Assembly: GCA_947489925.1 (NCBI GenBank)
Contig: CANLFK010000021.1
Span: forward strand, 1-17,951
Reading direction: 5' to 3'
DNA length: 17,951 bases
Origin: Candidatus Caenarcanales bacterium
Lineage (GTDB): Bacteria; Cyanobacteriota; Vampirovibrionia; Caenarcaniphilales; Caenarcanaceae
Below the pieces are notes generated by a model. It did no database searches. It was given only the letters and a program-made list of their open reading frames with translations, and was not told the origin of the DNA. The translations under genes were made by a program, and so were the position numbers. Positions 8,257 to 15,399 of the stretch are shown here, piece by piece. Numbering within the stretch: the first letter of the stretch is position 1; every line of letters starts with the position of its first letter.

Positions 8257-8418
8257 TTCATAATTCCTATTAAAGATTTATAGATATTTTGTTTAACAAA
8301 TTAATACGCTCTCAATTCAGGCTTTGTGTTAAGAAAAATTGAGCTAAAAATAAAAACAAAAAAAATGACCAGAAAATGTAAACTATGAATTTATTGAATT
8401 AAGCTTAAAAAAACAATT

Positions 8419-10383
8419 ATGTCTGAAAATTCAAAATTTAGGTTTATTGATTTATTCGCTGGAATTGGTGGTTTTCATTTGGCAATGCACAAACTAGGCG
8501 GACAATGTGTTTTTGCTTCTGAAATTGACGAATATGCCCGACAAACATATAAAGCTAATTTTGAAAAAATCAATCCAGAACTATTTGAAAATAATTTATT
8601 TAATAAAGATATTAGAACAATTACACCCAAAGATTTACCAGACTTTGACATTCTTTGTGCTGGTTTTCCGTGCCAACCATTTAGCCAAGCTGGTTATAAA
8701 AGAGGATTTGACGACAATCATAATTCCGAAAGAGGAAATTTATTTTTTAATATTGCCGAAATCCTAGAAGTCAAGAGACCTAAAGCTTTTTTTTTGGAAA
8801 ATGTAAGAGGTATTATTAATCATGATAATGGTAATACTTTAAAAACTATTAGAAATATTCTTGAAACTGAATTAGGTTATTCCTTTTATTGCAAAGTTAT
8901 TCAAGCTTGTGATTATGGTTTGCCACAGTTAAGACCCCGAGCTTTTATAGTTGGATTTAGAGATGAAGATTTTTTAAAAGGTTTTAACTTTCCGCCAGCA
9001 ATTCCGTTAAAGTTTACAATGAGTGATGTTTGGCAAGGAAAATGTTCAAGAGACATCGGTTTTACGATTAGAGTAGGAGGGCGAGGTTCAAGTATTGATG
9101 ATCGAAGGAATTGGGATAATTATGAAGTTGATGGCGAATTAAAAAGGCTTTCATATATTGAAGCAAAAAAAATGCAAGGTTTTCCAGATGATTTTGAATT
9201 TCCAGTTACTCCAACTCAAGCTATAAAGCAATTAGGTAATAGTGTTGCTGTTTGTGCAGTTGAGGCTGTCGGGAAGAGTATATTAGAACATTTAAAACAT
9301 TTAATTCCTAAAAAGACAGCATTAAAAACAACTAAAAACAAAGGCGAATGGACAGAATTATTAGTTTTTATCAAATTACTTTTTGACAAACAATTGTTTT
9401 TAGCTGATGAAAATTTAAATCCTAGTAATAATTTTTTTAAAATAAATAAAGTTACAACACACAATTTAGACCTTGAATTTCTGCTATCTAATCTTTCAAG
9501 AATAATAATAAAAAACAAAAAAGATAAAACTGAAAGAGTAATAAATATTTGTGAGTTAATTAATACTGAAACTATTAACTTGCTCGTCTCTAAGATAAAA
9601 ACGGCTTCTCAAACTTTTGAAATACCAGAATTTAATATTATTCAAGATACTTTAGGTTTTAATATTATAAAAGGTGGGAATAGCAATCAAAAAGCGGATA
9701 TTCTTTTAGATATTGAAAATAGTTTTATTCAAAAAGAAAATGAAGGATTTGGAATAAAATCATATCTGGGAAGTAAACCAACTTTATTGAATGCTTCTGG
9801 AAATACTAATTTTATCTTTAAAATAAATGGACTAAAAAAGTCTCAGATTGATGAAATAAACTCAATTGACACACAAATCAAAATAAAAGATCGAATTAAT
9901 AGAATTGAGGAATTGGGCGGGAAATTTGAGTATATTGGAGCCGAAAAAGAAACTATGGAATTTAACCTTAAAATGGTTGATACCGAAATGCCTCAAATTA
10001 TTGGTCAGATTTTACTTCATTTTTATAAAGATAGAGTTTCTTCTTTGGCGGAAATTACCGAAAAGCTATTAGCAAAAACTATTAATACTGACCATAAAAT
10101 ATTATTAATTAATAAAATAAAAAATTTATTAGTGAGTATATTACTTGGGTTTTTTGCTGGGTCTAAATGGGATGGTTCATATCAATCGAAAGGAACTATT
10201 ATCATGAAAAATAATGGCAATTGTGTCGGTTTTCATATTATTGAATTAGAAAAATTAAAGAATTATTTATTTAAAAATATAAAACTAGATACTCCTTCAA
10301 GTACCCGCCACAGATTTGGACAATTATATTTAGAAAAAAATGGAGAATTATACTTTAAACTCAATTTACAATTAAGATTTTAA
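8419..10383 (+). CDS. Single-chain restriction-modification protein: C5 methyltransferase fused to HpaII-type endonuclease
   Basis: A 654-residue fusion of two enzymes normally encoded separately. Residues 1-295 are a complete C5 cytosine methyltransferase: motif I FIDLFAGIGGF (9-19), catalytic GFPCQPFSQAG (Cys85), ENVRG (127-131), QLRPRAFIVG (170-179), a short recognition region with FTIRVGGRGS (215-224), motif IX (KMQGFPDDF) and QLGNSV (271-276). The FTIRVGGRGS-type recognition region is typical of CCGG methyltransferases. Residues about 305-654 match HpaII-type endonucleases: KGEWTELLVFIKLL (GEW 309-311), QKADILLDI (Asp427), GFGIKSYLG (Lys447), then KPTLLNASGNTNFIFKI. Asp427 and Lys447 are the likely PD-(D/E)xK residues, though a Gly stands two before the Lys. 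Predicted target CCGG. The ATG has no clear ribosome binding site. It lies 36 bp before uppS and no separate endonuclease gene is nearby. The reading frame is unbroken. Confidence 0.9.
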   Translation: MSENSKFRFIDLFAGIGGFHLAMHKLGGQCVFASEIDEYARQTYKANFEKINPELFENNLFNKDIRTITPKDLPDFDILCAGFPCQPFSQAGYKRGFDDNHNSERGNLFFNIAEILEVKRPKAFFLENVRGIINHDNGNTLKTIRNILETELGYSFYCKVIQACDYGLPQLRPRAFIVGFRDEDFLKGFNFPPAIPLKFTMSDVWQGKCSRDIGFTIRVGGRGSSIDDRRNWDNYEVDGELKRLSYIEAKKMQGFPDDFEFPVTPTQAIKQLGNSVAVCAVEAVGKSILEHLKHLIPKKTALKTTKNKGEWTELLVFIKLLFDKQLFLADENLNPSNNFFKINKVTTHNLDLEFLLSNLSRIIIKNKKDKTERVINICELINTETINLLVSKIKTASQTFEIPEFNIIQDTLGFNIIKGGNSNQKADILLDIENSFIQKENEGFGIKSYLGSKPTLLNASGNTNFIFKINGLKKSQIDEINSIDTQIKIKDRINRIEELGGKFEYIGAEKETMEFNLKMVDTEMPQIIGQILLHFYKDRVSSLAEITEKLLAKTINTDHKILLINKIKNLLVSILLGFFAGSKWDGSYQSKGTIIMKNNGNCVGFHIIELEKLKNYLFKNIKLDTPSSTRHRFGQLYLEKNGELYFKLNLQLRF

Positions 10384-10419
10384 TCTGAACTCAAAAACAA
10401 AATATAAGACACAAAGATT

Positions 10420-11115
10420 ATGGATAAAAAACATATTGCAATTATTATGGACGGAAATAGAAGATGGGCAGAACAAAAAAAAATGCCTAGTTTTGCTGGA
10501 CACAGAGCTGGTATTGATTCATTAAAGAAAATTGTGAAAATTTGTCCATCTTTAAATATTAATTATTTGACAGTTTATGCTTTTTCTACCGAAAATTGGA
10601 GTAGGCAAAAACAAGAAGTTAATTTTTTATTTGATTTATTGAGTAAAGCTTTAATAAATGAGTTAGCAGAATTAAAGAGTCAAAAAGTGAAATTAAAATT
10701 TTTGGGTGATTTAGCTGAATTAGAACCAGATTTACAATTTCAATTAAAAAAAGCTGAAGCTGAAACTGATTTAAAAGATGCAAACTTAAATTTACAAGTA
10801 GCCTTAAATTATGGAGGCCGTCGTGAAATAACTGAAGCCAGCCGTAAATTAGCTTTGGATTTAATTGAAAATAAAATTAAAATTGAAGAAATTAATGAAA
10901 AATTATTTGAAAATTATCTTTATGAACCCAATTTACCTGAATTAGATTTATTAATTAGAACTGGTGGTGAAAAAAGAATTAGTAATTATTTACTTTGGCA
11001 ATCTGCTTATTCAGAGTTAATATTTGATGATTCATTATGGCCAGATTTTAATGAAAATTGCTTGATAAATTGCCTTAATGAGTTTGAAAACCGTATTAGA
11101 CGCTTTGGAAAATAA
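10420..11115 (+). CDS. uppS: Isoprenyl (undecaprenyl) diphosphate synthase
   Basis: Cis-prenyltransferase that condenses isopentenyl diphosphate units onto farnesyl diphosphate to give the C55 lipid carrier for peptidoglycan and other surface polymers; works at the inner face of the membrane. The 231 residues show the family's conserved blocks: IAIIMDGNRRWA (Asp11 binds magnesium and substrate), GHRAG (27-31), LTVYAFSTENW (50-60), ALNYGGRREI (128-137) and DLLIRTGGEKRISNYLLWQSAYSEL (about 176-200), ending with WPDF (207-210). Length and motif order are normal. It follows the restriction-modification gene by 36 bp and precedes hemH by 17 bp, so it is probably co-transcribed with both. Confidence 0.96.
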   Translation: MDKKHIAIIMDGNRRWAEQKKMPSFAGHRAGIDSLKKIVKICPSLNINYLTVYAFSTENWSRQKQEVNFLFDLLSKALINELAELKSQKVKLKFLGDLAELEPDLQFQLKKAEAETDLKDANLNLQVALNYGGRREITEASRKLALDLIENKIKIEEINEKLFENYLYEPNLPELDLLIRTGGEKRISNYLLWQSAYSELIFDDSLWPDFNENCLINCLNEFENRIRRFGK

Positions 11116-11132
11116 AATAACAAAATAGAATT

Positions 11133-12089
11133 ATGCAAAAATATAAAAATTTGATTGTGCTTGCTAATTTGGGTGGACCTCGCTCAATTGACGAAGTAAA
11201 AGGTTTTCTGCTTGATTTATTGGGTGATCCTAATGTTATACAATTACCTTTTTTCCTAAAACCTTTTCAGCAGAACTTAGCCAATTTTATTGTTAAAAGC
11301 CGTTTACCCAAATCACAAAAACTTTATACTGAAATTGGTGGGAAATCCCCTTTGGTAGCCATTACACAAGTTCAAGCTAATTCTTTGCAAACAAAATTGG
11401 GTAATTCATTTAAAGTTTGTATATTTATGAATTGTGGAAAACCGGGGCTTGATGAATTAAAAACAGAATTAGAAAATATACAATTTGAAAAAATAATTAT
11501 ATTACCTTTATTTCCGCAATATTCGACAACCACGACCAAAACCAGCTTTGAAAAATTAAATACTTTTTTTGCCAGTCATAATCCAAATATTCCAATTATA
11601 CAAATCAAAAGTTATCCAGCTCATCCAAAATTTATTCAGGCTTGGGTCGAAAGAATAAAAGCTCGCCTGCATTCAATGAGTGAACCAAAACATGAAGTCA
11701 AACTTTTATTTTCTGCTCATGGAATACCAGTAGATTATATAAAAAAAGGAGATATTTATTTAGATGAAATCAAGCTTAGCGTCAGTAAAATAATGGAATT
11801 TTTTCCTAATAATACTTATACCTTATGCTTTCAGAGCAAATTTGGACCTAACAAATGGCTAGAACCAGCGACAGATAAAGTAATTGAGCACTTAGAACCG
11901 GGTGTACAAGCTTTAGTGATACCAATTAGCTTTGTCAGTGATCATGTTGAAACTTTGCATGAAATCGGCATTGAGTTTAAAGAAATTGCTGAGAGCCGTG
12001 GAGTAGAACTTTGCCGAGTGCCTGGTTTAAATAATTCGGATTTATTGATTGAATGTTTAGCCGATTTAGCTTTAGAAGCATTAAAATAA
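11133..12089 (+). CDS. hemH: Ferrochelatase
   Basis: Inserts ferrous iron into a porphyrin in the last (or, in the coproporphyrin-dependent route, next to last) step of heme synthesis. The 318 residues are normal for the class. Seen in order: VLANLGGPRS (9-18), LPLFPQYSTTTT (124-135), LLFSAHGIP with the metal-handling His196, YTLCFQSKFGPNKWLEP (229-245) and PISFVSDHVETLHEI (264-278) with Glu273. All are standard ferrochelatase signatures, so the enzyme is likely active, and the cell probably makes heme for respiratory or stress proteins. The sequence by eye does not tell protoporphyrin from coproporphyrin preference. The gene lies 17 bp after uppS and 30 bp before the flavin reductase gene, within the same plus-strand cluster. 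Confidence 0.96.
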   Translation: MQKYKNLIVLANLGGPRSIDEVKGFLLDLLGDPNVIQLPFFLKPFQQNLANFIVKSRLPKSQKLYTEIGGKSPLVAITQVQANSLQTKLGNSFKVCIFMNCGKPGLDELKTELENIQFEKIIILPLFPQYSTTTTKTSFEKLNTFFASHNPNIPIIQIKSYPAHPKFIQAWVERIKARLHSMSEPKHEVKLLFSAHGIPVDYIKKGDIYLDEIKLSVSKIMEFFPNNTYTLCFQSKFGPNKWLEPATDKVIEHLEPGVQALVIPISFVSDHVETLHEIGIEFKEIAESRGVELCRVPGLNNSDLLIECLADLALEALK

Positions 12090-12119
12090 ATATAAATTGT
12101 TTAGCTTTTTTTAATATTT

Positions 12120-12611
12120 ATGTCATCTGAAAAAGAAAATCTTAGTTTGGCTTTGGGTCGTATTCCAAGCGGTTTATTCATTGTAACTTTTTATAATCCT
12201 GAATTGAATGAGCCAGACGGAATGCTTGTTTCTTGGGTTCAACAATGTTCTTTTGTACCGCCAATGGTAAGTATTGCCATGAAAAAGGAAAGAAAAAGCT
12301 TTAATTTAATTAAAAAATCCACTAATTTTGTCGTAAATATTATGGGAAAGCAAAATGCCAAGATAATTGGGTCTTTTTATAAAGGAGTTGGTGCTTCTAA
12401 ATTTGAAGGCTTGGAGACACAAAAGTCCGAAAAATCTGAGGTTTTAATTTTGAAAGATGCTGTTTCATTTTTGGAATGTAAAGTTAATAAAACTCTTGAA
12501 TTAGAAAGCGATCATAATATTATATTTGGTGAAGTTTTAAATGGACAACTCTTAAATTCAGACCAAAACGAGCCATCAGTGCATTTACGCAAAAATGGAT
12601 TTGATTATTAA
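12120..12611 (+). CDS. Stand-alone flavin reductase domain protein
   Basis: Predicted FMN-binding protein of the flavin reductase-like (split-barrel) family, which reduces free flavin or passes electrons from NAD(P)H. The whole 163-residue protein corresponds to one such domain: LALGRIPSGLFIVT (10-23), GMLVSWVQQCSFVPPMVSIA (34-53), FVVNIMG (70-76) and a C-terminal V-H-L-R-K-N-G. These blocks closely resemble the C-terminal flavin reductase domain of cyanobacterial flavodiiron (A-type) proteins. Here the diiron and flavodoxin parts are absent, because the protein begins right at the domain start. It may serve as a separate electron donor to a flavodiiron protein elsewhere (inference). It follows hemH by 30 bp. 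The last 69 bases of the gene, stop codon included, are duplicated at 15326. Confidence 0.85.
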   Translation: MSSEKENLSLALGRIPSGLFIVTFYNPELNEPDGMLVSWVQQCSFVPPMVSIAMKKERKSFNLIKKSTNFVVNIMGKQNAKIIGSFYKGVGASKFEGLETQKSEKSEVLILKDAVSFLECKVNKTLELESDHNIIFGEVLNGQLLNSDQNEPSVHLRKNGFDY

Positions 12612-12616
12612 TTAAT
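12543..12616 (+). repeat. Left copy of a 74-bp direct repeat (end of flavin reductase gene)
   Basis: These 74 bases, covering the last codons and stop of the flavin reductase gene plus five bases, recur at 15326-15399 with only two differences (12551 C versus 15334 T; the G versus A in CAGTGCAT/CAGTACAT). The intervening 2.7 kb carries the TPR gene. The match stops exactly where the left copy enters the MITE-like end at 12613. Confidence 0.9.
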
Positions 12617-12650
12617 GTAAGTTCGATGGGTAAAAATACAAAACTGAATC
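12613..12650 (+). repeat. Diverged left end of the MITE-like element
   Basis: TAATGTAAGTTCGA (12613-12626) differs by one base from the 14-bp terminal repeat at 6654 and 17255. The next bases (GGGTAAAAATACAAAACTGA) resemble those after the other two copies. It starts one base after the flavin reductase stop and marks the left border of the TPR-gene insert. No matching right end is seen near 15300. The rest of this 144-bp gap, to 12755, shows no clear promoter. Confidence 0.6.
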
Positions 12651-12755
12651 AATTTGCCTAAGCAGGCTCGAAAAATAAAAAGCCATTATCAAAACTTGGG
12701 AAAATACTGATTAAATCCACCGAATAGATAGCCCAAAAGTGGCATAAAAACTATT

Positions 12756-15311
12756 ATGAGTGATAAAAACAGAAAATTAGAAATTGCTATTGAAAAATTC
12801 GCAAATAGCAAATATAGCGAGGCTTTGCAAGACTTTAATGACATCGTTCAATTAGATGAAAATAGCTATGAAGTTTATACATTAGGCGGAGATTGTAAGT
12901 ATGCGTTAAAGCAGTATGAAGAGGCTATAGAAGACTTTAACAAAGCAATTGAGTTAGATAAAAATAAGAGATTCCTACTACGCAATTATAATTCTCTTGG
13001 GAGATGTAATTATGACTTAAAACGCTATATAGCAGCCATAGAAAATTATAATAAAGTAATTGAATTAGATAAAAATGATTCTACTGATTATTATTACTTT
13101 AGAGGAAGATGTAAATACAAGCTAAATCAATACCAAGAAGCTATACAAGACTATGACAAAGCAATTGAATTAAATAAAGATAATCCTTATAGCTATTACT
13201 CAAGAGGATATTGCAAATATAAGCTAAACCAACACGAAGAAGCGATACAAGACTATGATAAAGCAATTGAATTAGATAAAAATGATTCTACTGATTATTA
13301 TTACTTTAGAGGAAGATGTAAATACAAGCTAAATCAATACCAAGAAGCTATACAAGACTATGACAAAGCAATTGAATTAAATAAAGATGATTCTTATAGT
13401 TACAGTAATAGAGGAAATTGCAAATTAAATTTAGAAAGCTACCAAGAAGCTATACAAGACTATGACAAAGCAATTGAATTAAATAAAGATGATTCTTATA
13501 GTTACAGTAATAGAGGAAATTGCAAATTAAATTTAGAAAGCTACGAAGAAGCTATACAAGATTTTAACAAAGCAATTGAATTAAATAAAGACGATCCTTA
13601 TAACTATAAACACAGAGGAAGTTGCAAATTAAATTTAGAAAGATACCAAGAAGCTATACAAGACTATGACAAAGCAATTGAATTAAATAAAGACGATCCT
13701 TATAACTATAAACACAGAGGAAGTTGCAAATTAAATTTAGAAAGATACCAAGAAGCTATACAAGATTATGACAAAGCAATTGAATTAGATAAAGACGGTT
13801 CTTATAGTTACAGTAATAGAGGACGCTGCAATTATCAATTAAGTAAGTATGCAGAAGCTATTATAGATTTTGATAAGGCAATTGAACTTGATAAAGGTGA
13901 TTCGTATAGTTATGAAAAGAGAGGTTGTTGTAAAGCAGAATTAGGCAATTATGAAGAAGGAATAGAAGATTTAAATAAAGCAATTGAATTAGATGAAAAT
14001 AATTCTAATAGTTATAGTAATAGAGGACATTGCAAAGAGCAATTAAAGCAGTATAAAGAAGCTATTATAGATTTTGATAAGGCAATTGAACTTGATAAAG
14101 GTGATTCGTATAGTTATGAAAAGAGAGGTCGTTGTAAAGCAGAATTAGGCAATTATGAAGAAGGAATAGAAGATTTAAATAAAGCAATTGAATTAGATGA
14201 AAATAATTCTCATAGTTATAGTAATAGGGGATACTGCAAATTAAATTTAACTCAGTATGAAGAAGGAATAGAAGATTTAAATAAAGCAATTGAATTAGAT
14301 GAAAATAATTCTTATAGTTATAGTAATAGAGGAGATTGTAAATTCAATTTAGAAAAATACGAAGAAGCTATACAAGACTATGACAAAGCAATTGAATTAG
14401 ATGAAAATAATTCTTATAGTTATAGTAATAGAGGAGATTGTAAATTAAAATTAACTCAGTATGAAGAAGCTATTATAGATTTTGATAAGGCAATTCAATT
14501 AAATGAAAATAATTCTCATAGTTATAGTAATAGGGGATACTGTAAATTAAAATTAACTCAGTATGAAGAAGCTATTATAGATTTTGATAAGGCGATTCAA
14601 TTAAATGAAAATAATTCTAATAGTTATAGTAATATGGGACACTGTAAAGAGGAATTAAAGCAGTATAAAGAAGCTATAAAAGATTTTGATACAGCAATTG
14701 AATTAGATGAAAATGATTCTTACAACTATAAACACCGAGCAGATTGCAAACTAGAGCTTATGCTTTATAAAGAAGCAATTAAAGACTATGAAAAAGTAAT
14801 TGAGCTGTCAGAAAGCATTCCAGATAAGATAGAAAATTTTTTGAATATTCAATGCTGCTTAGAAGAAGTTGATGTACTTGAAACTGAAAGGATTTTAAAC
14901 TTGTGCAATGAAATCCTAGAGAAAGAATCAACAAATATTTCCGTTTTAATTTACAAAGTATATTCTTTATTATTTCTAAAAAGAGAGTATGAATTAATGA
15001 TAGAAATAATTTTAAAAGTACTTGAAAAAGACGAAAAATTTGCTGATAAAGATTTTATATATTGGTTAATCACTAATGCTTATATCGGTTTAAAAAACTA
15101 TCCTGAAGCGGAAAAATGGGCAATAAAATATACTGAAATAAAACCAAACGAAGCTGAACCTTTTATTGTATTATTATGGATTTACGCTGAACAAAAGCAA
15201 AAAGACAAGGTACAAGAACTTTTAGTAATATGCAATCAAAAAGATAAAGACTGGCAGAAGAGAAGAGGGTACAAGGCAATAGTTATGAGCTTGGATAAGT
15301 TGGACAAATAA
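12756..15311 (+). CDS. Large tetratricopeptide-repeat (TPR) protein, about 20 near-identical repeats
   Basis: An 851-residue protein built almost wholly of TPR helix pairs, a scaffold for protein-protein binding; no enzymatic domain, signal peptide or membrane segment is seen. From about residue 20 to 703 there are about 20 units of 34 residues (two of 35) with consensus Y-x-EAI-x-DYDKAIELN-K-D-D-S-Y-S-Y-S-N-RG-x-C-K-x-x-L. A Cys follows RG-x in units 1-19 without exception, where TPRs often have Ala. The last 150 residues hold more diverged TPR-like helices and a basic patch (QKRRGYK). The protein is rich in Asp, Glu and Lys. Neighbouring units are also nearly identical in DNA, so the array expanded recently. 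The gene lies in a 2.7-kb insert flanked by 74-bp direct repeats, and its binding partner is unknown. The ATG at 12756 has no clear ribosome binding site. Confidence 0.9.
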   Translation: MSDKNRKLEIAIEKFANSKYSEALQDFNDIVQLDENSYEVYTLGGDCKYALKQYEEAIEDFNKAIELDKNKRFLLRNYNSLGRCNYDLKRYIAAIENYNKVIELDKNDSTDYYYFRGRCKYKLNQYQEAIQDYDKAIELNKDNPYSYYSRGYCKYKLNQHEEAIQDYDKAIELDKNDSTDYYYFRGRCKYKLNQYQEAIQDYDKAIELNKDDSYSYSNRGNCKLNLESYQEAIQDYDKAIELNKDDSYSYSNRGNCKLNLESYEEAIQDFNKAIELNKDDPYNYKHRGSCKLNLERYQEAIQDYDKAIELNKDDPYNYKHRGSCKLNLERYQEAIQDYDKAIELDKDGSYSYSNRGRCNYQLSKYAEAIIDFDKAIELDKGDSYSYEKRGCCKAELGNYEEGIEDLNKAIELDENNSNSYSNRGHCKEQLKQYKEAIIDFDKAIELDKGDSYSYEKRGRCKAELGNYEEGIEDLNKAIELDENNSHSYSNRGYCKLNLTQYEEGIEDLNKAIELDENNSYSYSNRGDCKFNLEKYEEAIQDYDKAIELDENNSYSYSNRGDCKLKLTQYEEAIIDFDKAIQLNENNSHSYSNRGYCKLKLTQYEEAIIDFDKAIQLNENNSNSYSNMGHCKEELKQYKEAIKDFDTAIELDENDSYNYKHRADCKLELMLYKEAIKDYEKVIELSESIPDKIENFLNIQCCLEEVDVLETERILNLCNEILEKESTNISVLIYKVYSLLFLKREYELMIEIILKVLEKDEKFADKDFIYWLITNAYIGLKNYPEAEKWAIKYTEIKPNEAEPFIVLLWIYAEQKQKDKVQELLVICNQKDKDWQKRRGYKAIVMSLDKLDK
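13020..14800 (+). repeat. Tandem 102-bp coding repeats within the TPR gene
   Basis: In-frame tandem array of about 102-bp units, each coding one TPR. Several copies are the same at DNA level: 13058-13181 equals 13265-13388 (124 bp, offset 207, because one unit has 35 codons). Adjacent units around 13385-13555 and 13580-13780 are nearly identical at offset 102, and the pair starting near 13855 and 14060 matches at offset 204. This points to recent slippage or unequal recombination and to likely copy-number variation between strains. Confidence 0.9.
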
Positions 15312-15325
15312 ATAGCTCAAAAAGC

Positions 15326-15399
15326 GGACAACTTTTAAATTCAGACCAAAACGAGCCATCAGTACATTTACGCAAAAATGGATTTGATTATTAATTAAT
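15326..15399 (+). repeat. Right copy of the 74-bp direct repeat (flavin reductase gene remnant)
   Basis: A duplicate of the end of the flavin reductase gene without the rest of the gene. It begins 15 bp after the TPR stop and runs into the last codons of the convergent protease gene (stop at 15395-15397). Because it is continuous with the protease gene, this copy probably marks the original junction, with the insert and the left copy arriving together or through a rearrangement (inference). Confidence 0.85.

Noticed and set aside
13020..14800. Regular repeats that might suggest a CRISPR array
   Set aside because: The period is about 102 bp without unique spacers, and the sequence is one continuous reading frame encoding TPR units.
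15326..15399. Second flavin reductase gene
   Set aside because: Only the final 69 coding bases are duplicated; there is no start or domain, so it is a remnant repeat and not a gene.
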